A DNA stretch of 5,284 bases, taken from positions 1-5,284 of the forward strand of contig JABMMK010000398.1 in assembly GCA_013205605.1 (NCBI GenBank), read 5' to 3'. Numbering within the stretch: position 1 is the stretch's first letter; each line of letters begins with the position of its first letter. The position numbers and the translations under genes were made by a program. Source of the stretch: Cytophagales bacterium. Lineage in GTDB: Bacteria > Bacteroidota > Bacteroidia > Cytophagales > Spirosomataceae. Below the pieces are notes generated by a model. That model did not search any database. It worked only from the letters and a program-made list of their open reading frames with translations, and was not told the DNA's origin. Below, in pieces: positions 1-5,284 of this stretch.

Positions 1-248
1 TAGGTTTTATTAGCCGGGCTAAAGGAGAAATAAACAAGAAAAGTGTTTATTATACGTTGGAAAAGAAGGGATTGGAAACGCTTCCCTTAATGGTCGAAAT
101 AATGTTGTTTACGACCAAGTTTTTTTATGATCACCTGGGCGACACGTATACCAGGGATGTGAAAACAAAAATGAAAACAGATAAGGATAATTACATCAAT
201 AATATCACTACGAAATACATACAATTCCAACAAAGTCTCGTTTTTTAA
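1..248 (+). CDS. HxlR-family winged-helix transcriptional regulator, C-terminal part (5' end off window)
   Basis: The reading frame is open from the left edge (first full codon at 3) to TAA at 246-248, giving about 81 residues of a protein that begins outside the window. The start of the visible part, GFISRAKGEINKKSVYYTLE, followed by KKGLETLPLMVEI, matches the wing and last helix of HxlR regulators, where a G-x-I-x-[RK] segment, a short charged wing, a Y-x-L strand and a KG-x-x-L-x-P-x-x-x-E/D-I motif follow the recognition helix. HxlR proteins are usually about 100-150 residues, DNA-binding dimers, often controlling an adjacent divergent gene in response to redox or small-molecule signals; the target here would lie off the window. 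The tail after the family core is lysine- and asparagine-rich. The internal TTG at 57 and later ATGs are not credible starts because the domain extends upstream of them. The family assignment rests on the C-terminal half only. Confidence 0.8.
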   Translation, partial: GFISRAKGEINKKSVYYTLEKKGLETLPLMVEIMLFTTKFFYDHLGDTYTRDVKTKMKTDKDNYINNITTKYIQFQQSLVF

Positions 249-271
249 CAATTCGTTCATTGAATCACTAG

Positions 272-303
272 AAGCCTCGAAAATATTTTTTTGAGGCTTT
301 TTT
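272..303 (+). terminator. Intrinsic terminator after the HxlR-type gene
   Basis: The arms AAGCCTC (272-278) and GAGGCTT (293-299) are perfectly complementary. The inner bases GAAAA (279-283) can also pair with TTTTT (288-292), with one G-T pair, leaving a four-base loop. A run of T residues (298-303) follows at once. It sits 23 bases after the stop codon of the regulator. Confidence 0.85.
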
Positions 304-362
304 ATGTACCCCTGATTTGGTTTTGAAATGGTTTGATAACAAAAAAATAATCGGATTTATTA

Positions 363-390
363 TTTGTATCTAAAAGATATTTTTATATTG
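363..390 (+). promoter_or_regulatory. Possible Bacteroidota-type promoter for the small exported protein
   Basis: TTTG at 363-366 is followed after 17 bases by TATATTG at 384-390, which approximates the Bacteroidota -7 element TAnnTTTG with one base missing. This would place transcription start near 397 and give a leader of about 25-30 bases before the ATG at 424. The leader is A-rich and has no Shine-Dalgarno sequence, as is usual in this phylum. The spacing and -7 match are imperfect, so this is only a candidate. Confidence 0.3.
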
Positions 391-423
391 TCGGATAAAC
401 TTTAATCAAATCATACAAAAACA

Positions 424-834
424 ATGAAAAACTTTTTAATCTTGGCTGCTTTTGTTCTATTGAATACAGCAGCTTTTGGCCAAATGTTACCTAAGGGAAC
501 TTTGGTGGGCATGCACACTTTTTCTGTCAAATTAAATGGCGAAACGACCATACAGCAATTCGAAGATGCGGTTAAAACCAAATGGATTCCTGCTTCATCA
601 AAAGCATTTTCATGCGAAGCACACGTGTTAAAATTTGTTCGAGGTGAATCAGCCAAAAAAATGGGATTGATCATTATTTACAAAATCGATGCGGAAAGAA
701 ATAAATTTTACAATCCTGATGGAACGATGAATGCCGTTGGAAATGCAGCCAACGCTAAAATGAAACCTATTACTGACGAGTTAACTAAATTAGGTACCAT
801 GTCGAGTGGATATACGGATTGGATTGTTCAATAA
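424..834 (+). CDS. Small exported protein of unknown function, probable dimeric alpha/beta-barrel (ferredoxin-like) fold
   Basis: This encodes 136 residues. Residues 1-20 form a Sec signal peptide: MKN, a hydrophobic core (FLILAAFVLL), then NTAAFGQ, with likely signal peptidase I cleavage around G19/Q20. There is no lipobox cysteine, so the mature protein of about 116 residues should be periplasmic or secreted. Its predicted pattern is strand (27-37, LVGMHTFSVKL), helix (41-60), strand (65-73), strand (79-89, with the hydrophobic LIIIY), helix (112-123), strand (130-136), which is the beta-alpha-beta-beta-alpha-beta order of Dabb-type proteins. Such folds occur in monooxygenases, heme-binding proteins and non-enzymatic proteins, so no reaction can be named. 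The only cysteine is C64. The ATG at 424 is chosen because the signal peptide begins there directly. The gene is flanked by terminators on both sides and appears monocistronic. I do not recognise a named family. Confidence 0.85.
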   Translation: MKNFLILAAFVLLNTAAFGQMLPKGTLVGMHTFSVKLNGETTIQQFEDAVKTKWIPASSKAFSCEAHVLKFVRGESAKKMGLIIIYKIDAERNKFYNPDGTMNAVGNAANAKMKPITDELTKLGTMSSGYTDWIVQ

Positions 835-854
835 GTAGTGAAATTATCCTATTT

Positions 855-887
855 AAAAAGAGGTCGGTCTGACCTCTTTTTTGTTTT
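855..887 (+). terminator. Strong intrinsic terminator after the small exported protein gene
   Basis: A perfect 11-base inverted repeat, AAAAAGAGGTC (855-865) and GACCTCTTTTT (871-881), surrounds a five-base loop (866-870). The 3' arm runs into a T-rich tract (877-887). It begins 20 bases after the stop codon at 832-834. The A-run on the 5' arm could also let it act on the minus strand, but no gene approaches from that side. Confidence 0.9.
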
Positions 888-896
888 ACTTTGCAA

Positions 897-929
897 TTGA
901 CTTAAACGGCTAATAAAATATTAATTTTT
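897..929 (+). promoter_or_regulatory. Possible promoter for the GH106-like gene
   Basis: TTG at 897-899 lies 22 bases before TAATTTTT (922-929), which matches seven of the eight positions of TAnnTTTG when the two free positions are counted. Transcription would start near 936 and leave a leader of about 60 bases containing the inverted repeat at 952-988. The region is so AT-rich that other placements are possible, for example a -7-like TAATTTA at 972-978, so the assignment is tentative. Confidence 0.3.
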
Positions 930-951
930 CTCCTTTTTTCATGATAAGTAT

Positions 952-988
952 GTTGCGTATTTTATTTCTATTAATTTACCTACGCAAC
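952..988 (+). repeat. 8-base perfect inverted repeat just upstream of the GH106-like start codon
   Basis: GTTGCGTA (952-959) and TACGCAAC (981-988) are exact reverse complements separated by 21 AT-rich bases. The right arm ends 11 bases before the ATG at 1000, and the bases between are CTATATATATT. The arms are the most GC-rich words in an otherwise very AT-rich leader, which makes them stand out. They could form an mRNA hairpin near the start codon, or be two half-sites for a DNA-binding regulator about 29 bases apart. There is no T-run directly after the right arm, so it is not an intrinsic terminator. Confidence 0.5.
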
Positions 989-999
989 CTATATATATT

Positions 1000-3900
1000 A
1001 TGAAAATCAAACATTGGACCTATATTTTGCTGTTGTCCCCAATGGCTTTTTGGGCCTGTAGTAAAAAATCGAGTTGGGCTCCAGCATACCAACCATTAAA
1101 CCCGGTTACCTCCTTAAGCAACCAATCATTTTTAAAACCCGGGACAGAAGATCTTCCTTGGGTTCGTTGGAATTTCCCTCCTGAATTCGCTGAAATTTCT
1201 GAATTAGAAAAACAGTTGGTCGACATGAAAGCCGCCGGAATCGCAGGTGTTGAGATAGGCCAAGGAGGCGAGCCGACACGGAACCAAATAGAAGCGGTGT
1301 TAAAAAAGGCGAATGAATTAGGGATCAAAGTCAGTTTAAGGTATAGAATTGGCGCCCCGGTGACGGGCACTTTTTCAATCAAGCATGAGTATGTTCGTAA
1401 AACTTTATCCGCTGCTGACACGATGATTTTGGCAGGAAAAGTATTTAACGACTCTTTGCCTGGAAAAGGAACGATTCTTTCCGTAGCGGCATATAAAATT
1501 AGTAAAATGCCAACAAAAGGGTCAAAATTAATAATGATCGATCATGCTTCAGGGGTTTCATTGACGGATAATGTAGTGCATAAAAATACCTCAGGATTTT
1601 TTGGCGGTTCCACAACTGGCCGCTTGCAATGGACCGCGCCGGCGGGAGGGGCCAACTGGATTTTGATTACGATCCGGGTGGTGGCAGTAGATCCGCAACC
1701 GGAAGTGTTTAGTTTAGAGGGGACCAACTTATTTATTAGTGGGTATGAATCCTATTGGACCGAAAGCATTAAAAGTCTTTTCAAGGCCAATGGCGGAGGC
1801 GATATTTTTGTGGATTCCCATTCGATCGACGGATTTGGTGCTCCTAGTGATGTTTGGAGTAGTAATATGGCCAAAGATTTTAAAGCCAAATTAGGCTATG
1901 ACCTAATGAACTATTTGCCGGCATTAATTGACGAAGGCATAGACCGAGTGTCAGGACCCAGAGGTACCGGTTTAGGGATCAATCATTATTATACCTTTAG
2001 CGACCAAAGTGATGTGCGCATTCGAGCTGATTACAATCAAGTTCGAACCGATTTATTTGTTCAAAACAGAATTATTCCTTTTACAAAATGGGCCAATAAA
2101 TACAATTTGGCCCTACGTCTTCAACCCGGTGATGCGCCTACGGTAAATATTCCGGACCAGTTGGACGTCACCTACAACCTAATCCGACCCGAGCATGAAA
2201 CGCTTTCGTCTGGAGACCAAATAGATGTGTACAGGCCCATGGCATCCGCGAATCACATCAGTGGAAATACCTGGTATTCCAATGAACTTGCCGCCGCTCG
2301 TTCACTGAATTATGTACAAACTTTTCAAGATATTATTGTTCGGATGAACAAGGGTTTTGCTAGTGGGCAAACCAAAGGCGTCTATCACGTATATCCTTAT
2401 ACGTTCACTGCCAAATCAGTTTGGCCCGGCTACAATTCTTTTGGAGAAGCCAGTTTTTCAAATAGCTGGGGGCCAAGAAATCCAATTTGGGCAGCCGACG
2501 CTCCCATGATCAATGATTGGTTGGCGCGAAACGAGCAGACAATGAAGCAAGGAGTAGCCAAAATAGATTTAGCCGTGTACATGCAAAACTATTCCTTCCC
2601 GGCACCCTTCTCGGCGGGCATAGGGAATGTGCGTTTTTGGAACGACTTGGCTCTTCAGGAACATGGGTTTACTTGGGATTATTTAAATCCAAGCTTGATG
2701 TCACTTCCACAAGTGGAGGTGTCTAAGCAAAGACTTTTTGACGCAGGCCCCGCCTATAAAGCATTTATATTAAATGGCTTATTGCAATCTGCGGCTACTT
2801 TTAATCCGGCTAAAAATACGTTACCGGTTGCTATGGCGGAAAAGATTTTGGCCTATGCTAAAAAAAACTTACCGGTTATAATTGTGGGGCCACTGCCTTC
2901 TCGCACTCCGGGAAATACGCCTTCAGAGGATGCGGTTTTGAAGAAAATTTTGGTACAATTACTACAGCAAAAATCGGTTCATTCTGTTGCCACAGAACAG
3001 GAAGTTCCCGCATTATTAAAGTCCTTAGGAATTTTGCCGGGTGCGCAGACGACGAAACCATCTAATTTGATGAGCATGCGCAGACATGATCCTAAAATGT
3101 CAAGTGATTATTACTTTTTATATAATCAAGGGGATGACCAAATTCCGGCGACGCCAAACAGCAAAGAAGAACGCTATAAAGGGATGACGATTACGCCTGG
3201 AAATATTTTTGAAGAGCCTAAAACGATTCGAGTGAAGGGTTTAAATCATGGAACAAAAATAGGCTCACCTTTAAGTACAAAAATTACTCTGGAAGGCAAT
3301 GGACAGCCCTATATTTTGAATGCATGGTCGGGGGAAATCACGCCCATTGCCCACTATACTTCGAACGGGAAACAAGTGACGGTCGACATTCGCTTAGACG
3401 TAGACGAGTCTATGTTGATCGGAATTTCAAAGAACCCGGCACATGTTGGTATGCCAACTTCTTCGGTATATGTTCAGTCGACGGATGCCGATGGAGTTAT
3501 TCAATCAAACAATGGAAGTTTATCTATTTTGGCTTATAAAGCAGGAACTTACAACACGACTTTCAGCGATGGGAAAAGTGTTCAAACCAAACTAGGCGCT
3601 ACGCTAGACAAAATGGATTTAACTCGGGGTGCTTGGAAACTGAGTGTTGAAGACTGGCAACCTAAAAACAAATATGGAAGTTTAGGTGCCTCGGGTGCGG
3701 AGACTATCAAGCCCATTATTTCATTGGATTTAAGCTCATTGCAAGCATGGCCTGATATAGACGCGTTGAAAAACGTATCTGGGATTGGTACTTATACCTA
3801 TAACTTGACATTGCCTAATGACTGGTCTTCTGAAAAAAATGGAGCTAAATTAAGTTTGGGTCAGGTGGTTGACACGTTTACCTTGACGGTGAATGGCCAG

Positions 3901-4116
3901 GCTATTGCCATAGACCAAATTAGTGCTGTGGCAGATGTAGGAAACAGTTTAAAAGCGGGCGATAATAAAATTGAAATAAGGGTGGCCACGACTTTGAATA
4001 ACAAATTACATAGCTTAAATAAGGCGGTTGCGGACCGTGGGATCATTCAAGAATATGGTTTGGTGGGGCCAGTGATTTTGCAGCCATATACCAAGGCCAT
4101 TGTTTGGAGCAAATAG
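1000..4116 (+). CDS. Exported glycoside hydrolase, GH106 (alpha-L-rhamnosidase)-like, probable lipoprotein
   Basis: This encodes 1038 residues, close to the usual length for GH106-type proteins. Residues 1-20 form an export signal ending in FWAC, with C20 as the probable lipidated cysteine; phenylalanine at -3 is unusual for a lipobox. The residues after C20 are SKKSS, without the acidic surface-export signal of Bacteroidota, suggesting a periplasm-facing anchor (inference). Family evidence in order: LPWVRWNFPPEF (52-63), then helix and strand KAAGIAGVEIGQGGEP (77-92) starting the barrel; a beta-rich insertion (about 135-245); GGDIFVDSHSIDG (266-278); GNTWYSNELAAARS (422-435); KGVYHVYPYTF (459-469); WLARNEQTMKQGVAKIDLAVYM (split here only by name, 507-528); FDAGPAYKAFILNG (580-593); and ILAYAKKNLPVIIVGP (616-631). 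The C-terminus (about 905-1005) is a beta-sandwich carbohydrate-binding-type domain ending in AGDNKIEIRVATTLNN. E429 and acidic D272 are candidate active-site residues, not proven. Known GH106 enzymes release L-rhamnose from plant polysaccharides; the substrate here is not determinable. No SusC/SusD or transporter is nearby, and terminators flank the gene. Confidence 0.85.
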   Translation: MKIKHWTYILLLSPMAFWACSKKSSWAPAYQPLNPVTSLSNQSFLKPGTEDLPWVRWNFPPEFAEISELEKQLVDMKAAGIAGVEIGQGGEPTRNQIEAVLKKANELGIKVSLRYRIGAPVTGTFSIKHEYVRKTLSAADTMILAGKVFNDSLPGKGTILSVAAYKISKMPTKGSKLIMIDHASGVSLTDNVVHKNTSGFFGGSTTGRLQWTAPAGGANWILITIRVVAVDPQPEVFSLEGTNLFISGYESYWTESIKSLFKANGGGDIFVDSHSIDGFGAPSDVWSSNMAKDFKAKLGYDLMNYLPALIDEGIDRVSGPRGTGLGINHYYTFSDQSDVRIRADYNQVRTDLFVQNRIIPFTKWANKYNLALRLQPGDAPTVNIPDQLDVTYNLIRPEHETLSSGDQIDVYRPMASANHISGNTWYSNELAAARSLNYVQTFQDIIVRMNKGFASGQTKGVYHVYPYTFTAKSVWPGYNSFGEASFSNSWGPRNPIWAADAPMINDWLARNEQTMKQGVAKIDLAVYMQNYSFPAPFSAGIGNVRFWNDLALQEHGFTWDYLNPSLMSLPQVEVSKQRLFDAGPAYKAFILNGLLQSAATFNPAKNTLPVAMAEKILAYAKKNLPVIIVGPLPSRTPGNTPSEDAVLKKILVQLLQQKSVHSVATEQEVPALLKSLGILPGAQTTKPSNLMSMRRHDPKMSSDYYFLYNQGDDQIPATPNSKEERYKGMTITPGNIFEEPKTIRVKGLNHGTKIGSPLSTKITLEGNGQPYILNAWSGEITPIAHYTSNGKQVTVDIRLDVDESMLIGISKNPAHVGMPTSSVYVQSTDADGVIQSNNGSLSILAYKAGTYNTTFSDGKSVQTKLGATLDKMDLTRGAWKLSVEDWQPKNKYGSLGASGAETIKPIISLDLSSLQAWPDIDALKNVSGIGTYTYNLTLPNDWSSEKNGAKLSLGQVVDTFTLTVNGQAIAIDQISAVADVGNSLKAGDNKIEIRVATTLNNKLHSLNKAVADRGIIQEYGLVGPVILQPYTKAIVWSK

Positions 4117-4126
4117 AAATGAAAAT

Positions 4127-4152
4127 CGGCTCGTTTTCGAGCCGCTTTTTTT
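4127..4152 (+). terminator. Intrinsic terminator between the convergent hydrolase and HTH genes, possibly bidirectional
   Basis: The perfect arms CGGCTCG (4127-4133) and CGAGCCG (4138-4144) enclose a TTTT loop, and the 3' arm is followed by C and seven T residues (4146-4152). It lies ten bases after the hydrolase stop codon. Read on the minus strand, the same stem is followed by ATTTTCATTT, a weaker U-tract, so it may also stop transcripts coming from the HTH gene that ends at 4254. Confidence 0.9.
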
Positions 4153-4253
4153 AATGAGGCGTTTATAGATTGTACAGATTTTTTAAGGGGCATTATTTTA
4201 ATTATTGTCGTCCTACATAAGCCAAAGGGCTTTATAAATTAAAATTGTTAATG

Positions 4254-4553
4254 CTATGTTTGATGCATCAACTCAACATTGAAATTGATTTTCGCATTTA
4301 ATGCTGTAAAAACTTTTAAAATAGTTTCAAATCTTGCATCTGTTAGGCTATTTTCTATTTTAGAAATTTGAGCTTTTTTTACGCCGACTAACTCGCCTAA
4401 TTGTTCTTGAGTTAAATTACGATCTTTTCTAATTTTTTTGATGGTTTGACCCAAAAGATCAAGTTTCAATTCATTTTCAAATGAGTCTCTATTGTGAGTT
4501 CCAATCTTTCCAACGAACTGGTCGGTCACTTCTTCTAAACTATATGTTTTCAT
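4254..4553 (-). CDS. HigA-like helix-turn-helix protein (XRE/Cro-CI family), toxin partner not seen
   Basis: This encodes 99 residues starting MKTYSLEEVTDQFVGK. An N-terminal segment (1-30), with the Y-S-L-E-E-V-T-D pattern and the ENELKLDLLG stretch, leads into a Cro/CI helix-turn-helix at about 35-70: IKKIRKDRNLTQEQLGELVG, then the recognition helix KKAQISKIENS (59-69). The C-terminal strand NAKINFNVELM (86-96) is typical of HigA-type antitoxins. Family members usually neutralise a HigB/RelE-fold mRNA-cleaving toxin encoded just upstream and repress their own promoter. Here the upstream gene on the same strand is a YdeI-type protein, and the 137 bases downstream cannot hold a toxin, so this appears to be a solitary antitoxin or stand-alone regulator. 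A longer frame begins with TTG at 4574, but the ATG at 4553 fits the family start and is chosen. It converges on the hydrolase gene and may share its terminator. Confidence 0.85.
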   Translation of the reverse strand: MKTYSLEEVTDQFVGKIGTHNRDSFENELKLDLLGQTIKKIRKDRNLTQEQLGELVGVKKAQISKIENSLTDARFETILKVFTALNAKINFNVELMHQT

Positions 4554-4582
4554 GTGAATTTTGTTTTTCAGCAAAATTGGAT

Positions 4583-4600
4583 GTTTCCTTTTTAAGAAAC
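4583..4600 (-). promoter_or_regulatory. Candidate operator/promoter region of the HTH gene
   Basis: GTTTC (4583-4587) and GAAAC (4596-4600) form an inverted repeat across an eight-base centre, about 30 bases upstream of the ATG at 4553. On the minus strand, CAATTTTG (4579-4572) lies between the palindrome and the start codon and differs from the Bacteroidota -7 element TAnnTTTG at one position. This arrangement would place the palindrome between or over promoter elements and start transcription downstream of the TTG at 4574, which supports the ATG start. HigA-type proteins commonly bind such palindromes to repress themselves. The arms are short and AT-rich, so chance is possible. Confidence 0.3.
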
Positions 4601-4620
4601 TAATTTAATAGTAGAAAAAA

Positions 4621-5259
4621 TTAACCTAATTGCTTATGCGAGCCATCGCAGGCAGGCATTCGTTTTGAGAGTCCGCACCAACAGTCTAAAATACCTTTGC
4701 CCTTTAAAATACGAGGCGCGTATTTTTCAATTCTGGCCTTGCGTGTGGCCGATTGTTTAGCCTCCGCAAAATGCAATAAGTAGGCTCGTTGGCGACCAGG
4801 AGTCAAGCCAAAAAACGCATGTTGTAAATCGCTGTTAGTCGCAAAGCTTTCTTCCAATTCCAAAGGAACTGCATATTCTTCTGTTTTCTTCACGACTACT
4901 TTCTCCCCTGCTTTTTCTACTTCAATCGCATTTTGAATATAAGCTCGAAGCACTTCTTCTTGGCCTAACATTTCATCCATGCTCGTCATGCGAATTTGTC
5001 GGCCCGACTGTGTATTTTCGCCAGGCTTTCGCAACAGATCTTGTGGGTCTTCCATGAGCGCCCCTTTGAAAAATAGTAAGGCAAAATAGTCTTTGAAACC
5101 CTGGATAATAATGACATTTGCTTGTTCGCGCACATAGCAAGGCGCGCCCCATTTTAATTCTTCTCCCAATCCACTGTCCATCACAATGCTTCTCAATAGT
5201 GTGAGCTCTTCACGCCATTTTTTGGCATTTAATAGGAAGGCGTCTACTTTTGGATTCAT
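4621..5259 (-). CDS. YdeI/OmdA-like DUF1801 family protein with C-terminal CDGSH iron-sulfur motif
   Basis: This encodes 212 residues with no signal peptide, so it is likely cytoplasmic. Residues 1-120 form the DUF1801 (YdhG-like) domain: NPKVDAFLLNAKKWREEL at the start, ELKWGAPCY (34-42), then FKDYFALLFFKGALMEDP (55-72) and RQIRMTS (87-93). Residues about 128-185 match the helical YdeI/OmdA segment: VPLELEESFA, then LTPGRQRAYLLHFAEAKQSA (152-171) and TRKARIEKYAPRIL. The end (193-208) carries C-x-C-x2-S-x3-P-x-C-D-G-S-H exactly, with C193, C195, C204 and H208 as expected 2Fe-2S ligands of CDGSH proteins. YdeI homologues have been linked to stress and antimicrobial-peptide tolerance in enterobacteria, but the biochemical role is not established, and the iron-sulfur cluster here is inferred from the motif only. 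The ATG at 5259 fits the family N-terminus; only 25 bases upstream are visible, including an AT-rich TAATTTAT on the minus strand. The HTH gene lies 67 bases downstream on the same strand. Confidence 0.9.
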   Translation of the reverse strand: MNPKVDAFLLNAKKWREELTLLRSIVMDSGLGEELKWGAPCYVREQANVIIIQGFKDYFALLFFKGALMEDPQDLLRKPGENTQSGRQIRMTSMDEMLGQEEVLRAYIQNAIEVEKAGEKVVVKKTEEYAVPLELEESFATNSDLQHAFFGLTPGRQRAYLLHFAEAKQSATRKARIEKYAPRILKGKGILDCWCGLSKRMPACDGSHKQLG

Positions 5260-5284
5260 GGAGGTTATAAATTAGTCATTATAA

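Noticed and set aside
57..248. A separate 63-residue gene beginning at TTG 57
   Set aside because: The same frame is open to the left edge and encodes the expected upstream part of the HxlR wing, so this is the end of a longer gene.
411..674. Minus-strand reading frame of 87 residues over the small exported protein gene
   Set aside because: It is antisense to a gene with a clear signal peptide and its own terminator; its translation resembles no family I know and it overlaps the leader region.
1020..1421. Minus-strand reading frame of 133 residues inside the hydrolase gene
   Set aside because: It lies opposite conserved GH106-type motifs and has no promoter or family resemblance; it is a shadow frame, as are the shorter ones at 1542-1727, 2517-2726, 2876-3061, 3324-3539 and 3861-4046.
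4219..4232. Small hairpin AAGCC-AAAG-GGCTT between the convergent genes
   Set aside because: The stem is only five bases and neither side is followed by a T-run, so I cannot support it as a terminator; the hairpin at 4127-4144 is far stronger.
4117..4253. Possible remnant of a HigB-type toxin downstream of the HTH gene
   Set aside because: The 137 bases contain a terminator hairpin and AT-rich DNA with no coding stretch of toxin-like character on either strand.
4554..4574. N-terminal extension of the HTH protein beginning at TTG 4574
   Set aside because: The added seven residues (MLKNKIH) are not part of the family pattern, the start would be TTG rather than ATG, and a candidate -7 element overlaps this position.

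Overview
The window is AT-rich and looks like chromosomal DNA from a Bacteroidota member, probably Sphingobacteriia or a related group (inference). Evidence for this: start codons lack Shine-Dalgarno sequences, promoter-like elements resemble the Bacteroidota TTG / TAnnTTTG type, one signal peptide ends in the phylum-typical FGQ, and a large glycoside-hydrolase lipoprotein and a YdeI/CDGSH protein of a type I associate with this group are present. I see no tRNA, rRNA, CRISPR array, insertion sequence or phage gene.

Layout, left to right. (1) Positions 1-248 hold the C-terminal end of an HxlR-type winged-helix regulator whose start lies off the window; a clear intrinsic terminator follows. (2) Positions 424-834 encode a small exported protein of unknown function with a ferredoxin-like (dimeric alpha/beta barrel) pattern, also closed by a strong terminator. 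(3) Positions 1000-4116 encode a 1038-residue exported, probably lipid-anchored, glycoside hydrolase of the GH106 (alpha-L-rhamnosidase-like) type, followed by a GC-rich hairpin terminator that may serve both strands. (4) On the minus strand, converging on the hydrolase, are a 99-residue HigA-like helix-turn-helix protein (4254-4553) and, upstream of it, a YdeI/OmdA-DUF1801 family protein (4621-5259) that ends in an exact CDGSH iron-sulfur motif.

The three plus-strand genes appear to be independent transcription units, since each has its own terminator. The two minus-strand genes are 67 bases apart with no visible terminator between them, so they could be co-transcribed, although the gap also holds a possible operator for the HTH gene. 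No pathway links all the genes. The hydrolase has no SusC/SusD, sugar transporter or other carbohydrate enzyme beside it within the window, so it does not look like part of a classical polysaccharide utilisation locus from what can be seen.

I did not find a convincing undescribed multi-gene system. The points most worth a second look are the YdeI-CDGSH fusion, the HigA-like antitoxin without a toxin, the diverged solitary GH106-like lipoprotein, and the inverted repeat just before its start codon.
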